Part shown: one piece after another, positions 1 to 5,139 of the stretch
How the letters are laid out: every line of letters starts with the position of its first letter
Position numbering within the stretch: the stretch's first letter is position 1
Origin: an uncultured Clostridia bacterium
GTDB taxonomy: Bacteria; Bacillota; Clostridia; UMGS1883
DNA length: 5,139 nucleotides
Direction of reading: 5' to 3'
Assembly: GCA_947624455.1 (NCBI GenBank)
Contig: CANQKL010000122.1
Coordinates: 1-5,139, forward strand
Made by a program: the position numbers and the translations under genes
Notes under the pieces: generated by a model
Databases searched by the model: none
What the model was told of the DNA's origin: nothing
Seen by the model: the letters and a program-made list of their open reading frames with translations, nothing else

Positions 1-1
1 G

Positions 2-163
2 GTCAATCCGGTTCGGGAACGGGATTATGTGAGAAGCGACAAAAGGAGCGTGGCCGCGTTTATGGAATACTTGAATAAAAACGGGATAAACGCAACGCTG
101 CGCCGGGAGCTGGGAGCGGACATAAGCGCGTCATGCGGCCAGCTGAGGAACAGTGAACTTTAG
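2..163 (+). CDS. rlmN: RlmN, 23S rRNA (adenine2503-C2)-methyltransferase, C-terminal end (5'-truncated)
   Basis: Only the last 53 residues and the TAG stop are in the window; the frame begins at base 2. RlmN is a cytoplasmic radical-SAM enzyme that methylates C2 of A2503 in 23S rRNA near the peptidyl-transferase centre, and in some bacteria also A37 of certain tRNAs. The visible part carries the family's C-terminal signature: VNPV, then RSDKRSVAAF, then INATLRRELGADI and finally SCGQL. The cysteine in SCGQL (visible residue 45) matches the methyl-carrying cysteine of the family (Cys355 in E. coli). The radical-SAM CxxxCxxC cluster lies upstream of the window. The related Cfr methyltransferase shares this tail, so the tail alone cannot separate the two. 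The position directly before prpC-prkC is the usual place of rlmN in Firmicutes and decides the call. The stop lies 19 bases before the prpC start, inside the same probable transcript. Confidence 0.93.
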   Translation, partial: VNPVRERDYVRSDKRSVAAFMEYLNKNGINATLRRELGADISASCGQLRNSEL

Positions 164-169
164 GTTAAG

Positions 170-175
170 AGGAGG
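170..175 (+). promoter_or_regulatory. Ribosome binding site of prpC (perfect AGGAGG)
   Basis: A perfect AGGAGG lies 7 bases before the GTG at 183, which is ideal spacing. It decides the start. A GTG at 153 in the same frame, inside rlmN, would translate this very site as Arg-Gly-Gly residues and has no good ribosome binding site of its own. Confidence 0.85.
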
Positions 176-182
176 GAGAATT

Positions 183-905
183 GTGGAACATTTTGAACTG
201 TCTGACGTGGGCAGGCTCCGGGAGCAAAATCAGGACTGCTATGCCGTTTCTGAAAACGGTCGTTATCCTATTTTCGTGCTATGCGACGGCATGGGCGGCC
301 ATCGGGCCGGTGAAATTGCCAGCGCCGAAGCCAGCGCCGATATTGTCCGGACGCTTGAGGAACTCATGGCCGAGGACGACGGCAGCGTGTTTGTCAAGGT
401 TTCGTCCGCTGTCAGCCACGCCAACAACCATGTGTTTGCCATGTCCATGGAAAAAGACCAGTACAGCGGCATGGGTACCACCTGCGACGTCTGCGTTATC
501 ACCCCCGGCGGGGCGCATATCGGACACGTGGGGGACAGCAGGGTCTATATATTTGCTGAAAAGGGCCTTTACCAGGTCACAAAGGATCACTCCCTCGTGG
601 AGGAAATGATAGACAGGGGAAGTCTTACCCGGGAGGAATCGTATACATACGAGAAGCGTAATTATATTACCCGGGCCCTTGGCACAGAGGCCGCTATACA
701 AACTGATACGTACCTGGTGGCCTTTAAGCCCGGCGACATAATTCTCATGTGCAGCGACGGACTCACCAACATGGTCGCGGAGATAGATATTGCCTACATC
801 CTCAGCGAAAAAACGAGCCTTGAGGAAAAGGCTCACAGGTTGATCGACATGGCTAACGATAACGGAGGCCAGGACAATATTACGGTTATTTTGATAAGAA
901 GGTAG
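183..905 (+). CDS. prpC: PrpC/Stp, PP2C-family Ser/Thr protein phosphatase
   Basis: This is a metal-dependent (PPM/PP2C) cytoplasmic phosphatase that removes phosphate from PrkC and its Ser/Thr-phosphorylated substrates. From GTG183 the protein is 240 residues, close to the family norm, with no membrane segment. The bacterial PP2C motifs appear in order: VGRLREQNQD (9-18), CDGMGGH (34-40), GMGTT (96-100), HVGDSR (115-120), TKDHSLV (133-139), NYITRALG (160-167), CSDGL (190-194) and GGQDNIT (228-234). Metal-binding aspartates are expected at Asp35, Asp192 and Asp231, with Asp18 also conserved; all are present, so the enzyme should be active. The start is GTG183 because of the AGGAGG at 170-175 and because homologues begin just before the D-x-G-x-x-R-x-x-N-x-D motif. 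An in-frame GTG at 153 would add ten unlikely residues. The stop is 9 bases before the likely kinase start, so phosphatase and kinase are made together. The symbol stp is used for the same gene in other Firmicutes. Confidence 0.96.
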   Translation: MEHFELSDVGRLREQNQDCYAVSENGRYPIFVLCDGMGGHRAGEIASAEASADIVRTLEELMAEDDGSVFVKVSSAVSHANNHVFAMSMEKDQYSGMGTTCDVCVITPGGAHIGHVGDSRVYIFAEKGLYQVTKDHSLVEEMIDRGSLTREESYTYEKRNYITRALGTEAAIQTDTYLVAFKPGDIILMCSDGLTNMVAEIDIAYILSEKTSLEEKAHRLIDMANDNGGQDNITVILIRR

Positions 906-908
906 GTG
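899..908 (+). promoter_or_regulatory. Ribosome binding site region of prkC, overlapping the prpC stop
   Basis: The segment AAGGTAGGTG spans the prpC stop codon (903-905). AGGTG at 904-908 is 6 bases from ATG915, and AAGG at 899-902 is 6 bases from ATG909, so both ATGs are usable. GTG906 is too close to either. ATG915 is preferred because PrkC homologues typically begin Met-Ile-Gly just before the N-R-Y-E-I strand. Confidence 0.55.
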
Positions 909-914
909 ATGACG

Positions 915-2954
915 ATGATTGGCAGAGTCCTTGGAAACAGATACGAAATTATTGAAAAAGTGGGCAGCGGCGGCATGGCCAATGTGTACAAGGCTAAAGA
1001 CCGTATGCTCAACCGCTTTGTCGCAATAAAGGTTCTTCACAGCGAGTACAAGGAGGACGAGGAGTTTATCCGCCGCTTCAATATCGAGTCGCAGGCGGCA
1101 GCCAGCTTGTCACATCAGAATATAGTTCAGATATATGACGTGGGCGACGAGGACGGCATACAGTACATTGTGATGGAATTTCTCAACGGCAAGACCTTGA
1201 AGGACTACATCAAAAGCAAAAACGGCCCCCTCTATTGGAAGGAGGCGACCGACTATTCTATGCAGATATGCCGGGCCCTTGAACACGCCCATCAGAAGCA
1301 TATAATCCACCGTGATATTAAGCCGCAAAATATTATCGTCACTCCCGAAGGAATATTGAAGGTGACGGACTTTGGCATAGCCAGAGCGGCCAACAATAAC
1401 ACCACGAAAATGAACAGCACCGCCATTGGCAGCGCGCACTACCTCTCTCCCGAGCAGGCTAGGGGCGGCTACACCGACCAACGCAGCGATATTTACTCCT
1501 TGGGCGTGGTCATGTACGAGTTGTTCACCGGGCAGCTCCCCTTTGACGCCGAGACGCCGGTTGCCGTTGCAATGAAGCATATACAGGAGGAGCCTGTTCC
1601 GCCCAGGCGGCTAAATTCCTCCATACCAAAGGGCATCGAGAAGATAATACTTAAAGCCATGAGCAAGGAGGTACGCCTTCGGTACAACAGCGCGGAGGAG
1701 GTTCTGTCCGACCTAAAACAGCTCTATATAAATCCCGACGCGCAGATCGGCGACGTCCAGCCCTCCGGCAATGGCGAGACGAGGATCATTGATACCAATG
1801 AAGTAAAACGCCGCGTGGAGGAATCTCCTCGCCGAACCGGGGAAGAAGCGGCGGAGGAACGTGCCGATATCAAACAGGAACACAGGCCGGAGCAGCGGAA
1901 GAAAAAGAGAAAAAGCAGGAGCAATGCTCCGCTTATCACGGCGATAATATCGCTCGCAGTCCTTATCATAATATTCGTCGCCGCCTTTGCGTATTTTTAC
2001 ACGAGGGAGCCGGAACCGGATATACCTGTTCCCAACCTTGTGGGCCTGTCCTTGGCCGAGGCGGAGAACAAGCTGTCCTCAATGGCGGCCGCTGGCTTTG
2101 GACTTACTATCGAGGGGTATCAGAATGACGAATCCGTAAAAGACACCATACTTTATCAGGATCCCGAGCCGGAGACTATGGTAAAAGCCGCCAGCGAAAT
2201 AAAGGTCATTGTCAGCAATGGCCCCGGCAGCGTTTCTATACTGGACTATACCAACGAAACCTTTACAAAAATCGAAAAGGAGCTGACGGATAAGGGCCTT
2301 AAGGTTGTAAAGGAGGAGGAGAGCAGCGACACTTTCCCCTCTGGAATAATCATTCGTCAGGATCCCAAATCCGGCACTGTAATGAATATTGGCTCCACCA
2401 TCGTGCTGTATGTCTCAAAGGGCAGCGAAAACTCCACGGTTCCCAACCTTATCGGCGAGAGCGAGGCCAACGCCAGGGCCCTTATAGAACGCAGCGGTTT
2501 TGAGGTGGGCGAGGTAGTGCGCAGACATAACGACGCTGTCAGCGGCCTGGTCTATGATCAAAGCTATACAGCCTATACAAAAATACCCAGCGGCAGTAAA
2601 ATCGACATTTTTGTAAGCACCGGCCCCGACACTAACGCTTCGGGCGAGGAGGAACCTTCGGATAACAACGAGGAGCCGCCTGCGGAGGACCCGGAGGATG
2701 AACAGATTGATAATAACTCTGTTTCCCCCAACACTGTTCCGGAAATGAAAACAAAATATTTGTCGCTGATACTGCCAACCGACCGAACCAAGGTCACCAT
2801 CAAGCTCATGTGCGACGGAAAGGTAATATATGAAAAGGAACACAATACAGCCAACGGCACGGCGGACATAAGCCTCAAGAGCCGTGGAACTATAAAGGTT
2901 GATATTTACTATGACAATGAATATATCACAACAAGAGAGGTTGCGTTTGATTGA
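915..2954 (+). CDS. prkC: PrkC/StkP-type PASTA-domain membrane Ser/Thr protein kinase
   Basis: This is a single-pass membrane kinase. Its outer part binds peptidoglycan fragments or lipid II, and its inner part phosphorylates proteins of wall synthesis, division, translation and metabolism. From ATG915 it has 679 residues; starts at GTG906 or ATG909 are possible and add 3 or 2 residues. The kinase domain (about 10-270) has the glycine loop GSGGMANV (17-24), VAIK Lys39, HRDIKPQN (132-139, catalytic Asp134), DFG (152-154) and SPEQ (178-181), so it looks fully active. The juxtamembrane region (about 274-337) is charged and ends in a basic run (328-335). A helix at about 340-362 spans the membrane. 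Outside lie three PASTA units at about 370-436, 439-503 and 508-570. Units 1 and 3 open with VPNL; unit 2 starts atypically (SVSILDY). An acidic linker rich in Glu, Asp, Pro and Asn (about 572-607) joins a C-terminal beta-rich segment (about 611-679), possibly comparable to the extra Ig-like domain of B. subtilis PrkC. The stop overlaps the rsgA start by 4 bases. Confidence 0.96.
   Translation: MIGRVLGNRYEIIEKVGSGGMANVYKAKDRMLNRFVAIKVLHSEYKEDEEFIRRFNIESQAAASLSHQNIVQIYDVGDEDGIQYIVMEFLNGKTLKDYIKSKNGPLYWKEATDYSMQICRALEHAHQKHIIHRDIKPQNIIVTPEGILKVTDFGIARAANNNTTKMNSTAIGSAHYLSPEQARGGYTDQRSDIYSLGVVMYELFTGQLPFDAETPVAVAMKHIQEEPVPPRRLNSSIPKGIEKIILKAMSKEVRLRYNSAEEVLSDLKQLYINPDAQIGDVQPSGNGETRIIDTNEVKRRVEESPRRTGEEAAEERADIKQEHRPEQRKKKRKSRSNAPLITAIISLAVLIIIFVAAFAYFYTREPEPDIPVPNLVGLSLAEAENKLSSMAAAGFGLTIEGYQNDESVKDTILYQDPEPETMVKAASEIKVIVSNGPGSVSILDYTNETFTKIEKELTDKGLKVVKEEESSDTFPSGIIIRQDPKSGTVMNIGSTIVLYVSKGSENSTVPNLIGESEANARALIERSGFEVGEVVRRHNDAVSGLVYDQSYTAYTKIPSGSKIDIFVSTGPDTNASGEEEPSDNNEEPPAEDPEDEQIDNNSVSPNTVPEMKTKYLSLILPTDRTKVTIKLMCDGKVIYEKEHNTANGTADISLKSRGTIKVDIYYDNEYITTREVAFD
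2935..2940 (+). promoter_or_regulatory. Weak ribosome binding site before the TTG start of rsgA
   Basis: GAGAGG lies 10 bases before TTG2951, a slightly long spacing. The TTG shares bases with the prkC stop (TTGA, 2951-2954). A weak site, a rare start codon and a 4-base overlap together suggest that RsgA translation depends on ribosomes finishing PrkC. This is inference from layout. Confidence 0.5.
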
Positions 2955-3832
2955 GCGGCATTGAGGGAACTATTATCAAGGGCGTGGGCGGTAGCTATTA
3001 TGTGAGCGTCTCCGACGGCCTTGTGGAATGTCATGCCCGGGGCAAGCTGCGCCGGGCCGAGCAGACGCCTATGGTGGGCGACAGGGTAAGTCTGGCGATG
3101 GGCAAGGACGGCACGGGCAGCATTGAAAAAATACAGCCAAGGAAAAACTTCCTCATCCGCCCCAGCGTGGCCAATATCGACGCATTGTTGGTGGTCTGTG
3201 CCGCCGCTTCGCCACAGCCCGATCTTGGGCTGCTGGATAAGCTCCTTGCCATAGCCGCCAGCAAGGGGATAGAGGGAGTGGTCTGCGTAAATAAGACCGA
3301 CCTTGTCTCCGACGCTCAAGCTCATGAACTTGCCGAAATTTATAGCCGGGCCGGTTATAAAACGCTGACCGCCTGCGCCAAAACCCAGGCGGGCGTTGAT
3401 CAGATATGCGGCCTTATCCGCGGACGAACCGTGGCCTTCGCGGGACTCAGCGGCGTTGGAAAATCAAGTCTGCTTAGCCTTATCACAGGCAGAGAGCTTC
3501 AAGTGGGGGATGTCAGCCGCATCGAGCGCGGACGGCACACGACCCGCCACGTAGAGCTTATCCCCGCCAGAGGAGGTTTTGTCCTTGACACGCCTGGGTT
3601 TTCGAGACTCGAGGTCGAGGGGATAAAGGCCCAGGAGCTGAGGCTGTATTTCCCGGAAATGGAAAAGCTTGAGGGACAGTGCCGTTTCAGGGGCTGCACT
3701 CACACTGCCGAACCGGACTGCGCGGTTATCAGCGCCGTAAAAACCGGCGATATTGCCCAAAGCCGCTATGAAAGCTACCGGCAGATGTACGAGACGCTTA
3801 AGGATATTAAGGAATGGGAGGAAAACAAATGA
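2951..3832 (+). CDS. rsgA: RsgA (CpgA/YloQ), small ribosomal subunit biogenesis GTPase
   Basis: RsgA is a circularly permuted GTPase that binds the 30S subunit late in assembly, checks the decoding region and leaves on GTP hydrolysis. The 293 residues are full length. An N-terminal OB-fold (about 1-70) has GTIIKGVGGSYYV and the VGDRV strand. The GTPase motifs come in the permuted order: G4 NKTD (114-117), then the P-loop GLSGVGKSS (165-173), the switch-I region GRHTTRH (194-200) and G3 DTPG (213-216). A C-terminal zinc knuckle follows with Cys244, Cys249, His251 and Cys257, the family's C-x4-C-x-H-x5-C pattern. The start is TTG2951: the sequence after it matches the normal N-terminus. It overlaps the prkC stop by 4 bases, and its own stop overlaps the rpe start by 4 bases. 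In B. subtilis this protein (CpgA) is a substrate of PrkC, so its position directly after the kinase is meaningful. Confidence 0.96.
   Translation: MSGIEGTIIKGVGGSYYVSVSDGLVECHARGKLRRAEQTPMVGDRVSLAMGKDGTGSIEKIQPRKNFLIRPSVANIDALLVVCAAASPQPDLGLLDKLLAIAASKGIEGVVCVNKTDLVSDAQAHELAEIYSRAGYKTLTACAKTQAGVDQICGLIRGRTVAFAGLSGVGKSSLLSLITGRELQVGDVSRIERGRHTTRHVELIPARGGFVLDTPGFSRLEVEGIKAQELRLYFPEMEKLEGQCRFRGCTHTAEPDCAVISAVKTGDIAQSRYESYRQMYETLKDIKEWEENK
3817..3821 (+). promoter_or_regulatory. Ribosome binding site of rpe (GGAGG), inside rsgA
   Basis: GGAGG within the last rsgA codons lies 7 bases before ATG3829. It decides the rpe start: the earlier in-frame ATG3814 would translate this site as Gly-Gly and is less well placed. 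Confidence 0.8.
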
Positions 3833-4476
3833 GCATAAAGCTTTCGCCGTCGATTCTGGCGTCGGATTATGGCGCTTTGCGTGAAAATATCAGTATGGTG
3901 GAAAACGCCGGGGCTGACTACCTCCACATTGACGTTATGGACGGACATTTCGTTCCCAATATCACTATTGGGCCGCCGGTGGTATCCTGCCTGCGCAAAA
4001 GCTCGGGCTTGGTATTTGACTGCCATCTCATGATAAGCGACCCGGACAGGTACATAGACGATTTTGCCAGGGCGGGAGCGGATATAATAACCGTTCATGC
4101 CGAGGCGGCGGCGCATCTTCAGCGCACTCTTAGCTATATACGGTCTTTGGGACTCAAGGCTGGCGTAGCTCTTAATCCCGCCACGGATATAAGCTGCCTA
4201 AATTATGTGCTTGACGATGTGGATATGATACTGGTAATGACCGTTAACCCCGGCTTTGGCGGGCAAAAATTTATCCCGGCCATGACGCGCAAGGTTCGCG
4301 ATACAAGGGCCTTGCTTTCTGGCAGGGATGCGGACATTCAGGTGGACGGCGGCATAACTCTTGCCAATCTTAAGGAGATCACCGACGCCGGAGCAAATGT
4401 GATAGTCGCTGGCAGCGCCGTTTTTCGCGCGGATGACCCGGCGAAGGCTGTTCGTCAGTTTAAGGGGCTGGAATGA
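3829..4476 (+). CDS. rpe: Rpe, ribulose-phosphate 3-epimerase
   Basis: Rpe is a cytoplasmic TIM-barrel enzyme that interconverts D-ribulose 5-phosphate and D-xylulose 5-phosphate in the non-oxidative pentose phosphate pathway, using a bound divalent metal. From ATG3829 it has 215 residues, the usual length. Family motifs are clear: LSPSILASDY (5-14), the metal-site segment HIDVMDGHFVPN (33-44), CHLMI (65-69), the loop VNPGFGGQKF (139-148), QVDGGI (171-176) and the phosphate-binding AGSAVF (194-199). Expected metal ligands His33, Asp35, His66 and Asp173 are all present, with Asp35 and Asp173 the catalytic acid/base pair of the family. The start is fixed by GGAGG at 3817-3821 and by the ATGA overlap with the rsgA stop; ATG3814 would add five residues encoded by the ribosome binding site. 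The stop overlaps the thiN start in another ATGA. Nothing in the sequence suggests the related allulose-6-phosphate epimerase, and the operon position is typical of rpe. Confidence 0.96.
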   Translation: MSIKLSPSILASDYGALRENISMVENAGADYLHIDVMDGHFVPNITIGPPVVSCLRKSSGLVFDCHLMISDPDRYIDDFARAGADIITVHAEAAAHLQRTLSYIRSLGLKAGVALNPATDISCLNYVLDDVDMILVMTVNPGFGGQKFIPAMTRKVRDTRALLSGRDADIQVDGGITLANLKEITDAGANVIVAGSAVFRADDPAKAVRQFKGLE

Positions 4477-5093
4477 TGCGGGCGGTAGTAATTAGCGCGG
4501 GAACCGTTTCGGATTACGGGTATACAAAGGGCCTCCTTCAGGACGGCGATTTTGTCATCTGCGCCGACGGGGGGCTTGTCCATTGTGAAAAAATGAACGT
4601 AAAGCCCGACCTGATCGTGGGAGATTTCGACTCTTACCATGGCGGGCTGCCCACAGACGCGGAAATAATAAAATTACAGCCGGAAAAAGATTTCAGCGAT
4701 ACCCATGTCGCCGCGCATGAGGCCTTGAACCGAGGCTATGACGAGATACTGATGCTTGGCTGCACCGGGACAAGGCTCGATCACACTATATCCAACGTCG
4801 GTTTGCTGGAACAGTTGCGGCGTATGGGGAAAAAGGCCGTTATAGCTGACGGACACAATTATATGTTCCCTTTAGATAATCATAGCACAGTCAGCGGCTG
4901 CCCGGGCATGAACGTTTCATTCATCCCTCTTGAGCCGGTGAAGGGGCTTACCCTTCAAGGCTTTAAATATCCGCTCAACAAAGCGGATATAGATATGTAC
5001 CGTTCTATCTGGCTTAGTAATGTGCTGACGGCCAATGAAGGTAAGGTCAGCTTTGACAGCGGCGCAATAGTTGCGGATATATATGAGGATTGA
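4473..5093 (+). CDS. thiN: ThiN, thiamine pyrophosphokinase
   Basis: ThiN transfers a pyrophosphate from ATP to thiamine, giving thiamine diphosphate, the cofactor of transketolase, pyruvate-processing enzymes and others. The protein has 206 residues, normal for bacterial ThiN. Visible motifs are ADGG (31-34), PDLIVGDFDS (45-54) with the metal-binding acidic residues, EKDFSDTH (71-78) in place of the usual KDxTD motif, and GCTGTRLDH (96-104) followed by Asn108. The C-terminal thiamine-binding domain has the GFKYPL segment (about 163-168) and a Ser-Asn pair in the WLSNVLT stretch. The start is ATG4473, whose ATGA overlaps the rpe stop; ATG4476 is a close alternative and loses one residue. AAGGGG at 4462-4467 serves as ribosome binding site for either. 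Placement after rpe is the standard Firmicutes order. The motif change Thr to Ser is conservative, so I expect an active enzyme. Confidence 0.94.
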   Translation: MMRAVVISAGTVSDYGYTKGLLQDGDFVICADGGLVHCEKMNVKPDLIVGDFDSYHGGLPTDAEIIKLQPEKDFSDTHVAAHEALNRGYDEILMLGCTGTRLDHTISNVGLLEQLRRMGKKAVIADGHNYMFPLDNHSTVSGCPGMNVSFIPLEPVKGLTLQGFKYPLNKADIDMYRSIWLSNVLTANEGKVSFDSGAIVADIYED

Positions 5094-5106
5094 TTTAAGG
5101 AACTGT

Positions 5107-5139
5107 AAAAAAATGGCCCAGAGCTGCGTCGTCGCAAGC
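5107..5139 (+). terminator. Probable start of a Rho-independent terminator after thiN, cut by the window end
   Basis: Seven A's (5107-5113) precede TGGCCCAGA and then a short hairpin at 5123-5139. There GCTGCG pairs with CGC-AGC around a TCGT loop, leaving one bulged A. The left arm GGCCCAGA at 5115-5122 has no partner inside the window. If the sequence continues with TCTGGGCC and a T-run, this would be a long, strong terminator, bidirectional because of the A-tract. The visible part is only the 5' arm, loop and inner 3' arm. The position right after thiN fits the end of the operon. Confidence 0.45.

Noticed and set aside
164..182. Possible promoter for prpC in the gap after rlmN
   Set aside because: The gap is only 19 bases and is filled by the ribosome binding site. 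I saw no convincing -35/-10 pair in the rlmN end, so read-through from upstream is more likely.
181..609. Plus-strand frame of about 140 codons inside prpC
   Set aside because: It overlaps a clear PP2C phosphatase in another frame, has Pro/Ser/Ala-rich low-information sequence and no family motifs.
279..1040. Long minus-strand open frame of about 250 codons opposite prpC and the start of prkC
   Set aside because: It runs opposite two genes with complete catalytic motifs, crosses their junction, shows no recognisable domain and is best explained as a shadow of their codon usage.
2415..2843. Minus-strand frames opposite the PASTA and linker region of prkC
   Set aside because: They have no ribosome binding site or motif support, and the plus strand encodes clear PASTA repeats there.
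5113..5139. ATG with nine open codons at the window end, possible start of a next gene
   Set aside because: AAGGA is 11 bases away, which is long, and the codons fall in the probable terminator hairpin. Too little sequence is present to support a gene.
1..5139. A new defence, mobile or RNA-based system
   Set aside because: Every stretch of the window is explained by conserved core genes in a standard order. There are no repeat arrays, transposase, integrase, tRNA or riboswitch-like segments, and no gap over 50 bases.

Overview
The window is a compact, all-plus-strand stretch of housekeeping genes. It reads as one operon segment: the end of rlmN, then prpC (stp), prkC, rsgA, rpe and thiN. This order (23S rRNA methyltransferase, PP2C phosphatase, PASTA kinase, small-subunit GTPase, ribulose-phosphate epimerase, thiamine pyrophosphokinase) is the well-known Firmicutes arrangement seen in Bacillus and Clostridia. 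Intermediate base composition, strong AGGAGG-type ribosome binding sites and GTG/TTG starts fit a Clostridia-type Firmicute. I cannot place it to genus from sequence alone.

Layout: 2-163 encodes the last 53 residues of RlmN, including its catalytic cysteine. 183-905 is a complete PP2C phosphatase. 915-2954 is a complete membrane-anchored Ser/Thr kinase with a cytoplasmic kinase domain, a basic juxtamembrane stretch, one membrane helix, three PASTA repeats, an acidic linker and a C-terminal extension. 2951-3832 is RsgA, 3829-4476 is Rpe and 4473-5093 is a thiamine pyrophosphokinase. The last 46 bases hold an A-run followed by what looks like the first part of a terminator hairpin cut by the window edge.

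The genes are very tightly packed: 19 bases between rlmN and prpC, 9 between prpC and prkC, then three successive 4-base stop/start overlaps (TTGA, ATGA, ATGA). No gap inside the operon is long enough for an obvious promoter, so co-transcription from upstream and translational coupling are likely. PrkC and PrpC form an opposing kinase/phosphatase pair that senses cell-wall fragments or lipid II and controls growth, wall synthesis and translation. RsgA, encoded next, is a known PrkC substrate in Bacillus subtilis, so the operon links envelope sensing to ribosome assembly. Rpe (pentose phosphate pathway) and ThiN (thiamine diphosphate, the transketolase cofactor) are metabolically related.

I found no mobile element, CRISPR array, RNA gene, riboswitch or new defence-type system. 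This is a conserved core region. The points worth a second look are details: PASTA and C-terminal architecture of the kinase, its activation loop, start-site choices, a variant motif in ThiN and the truncated terminator.
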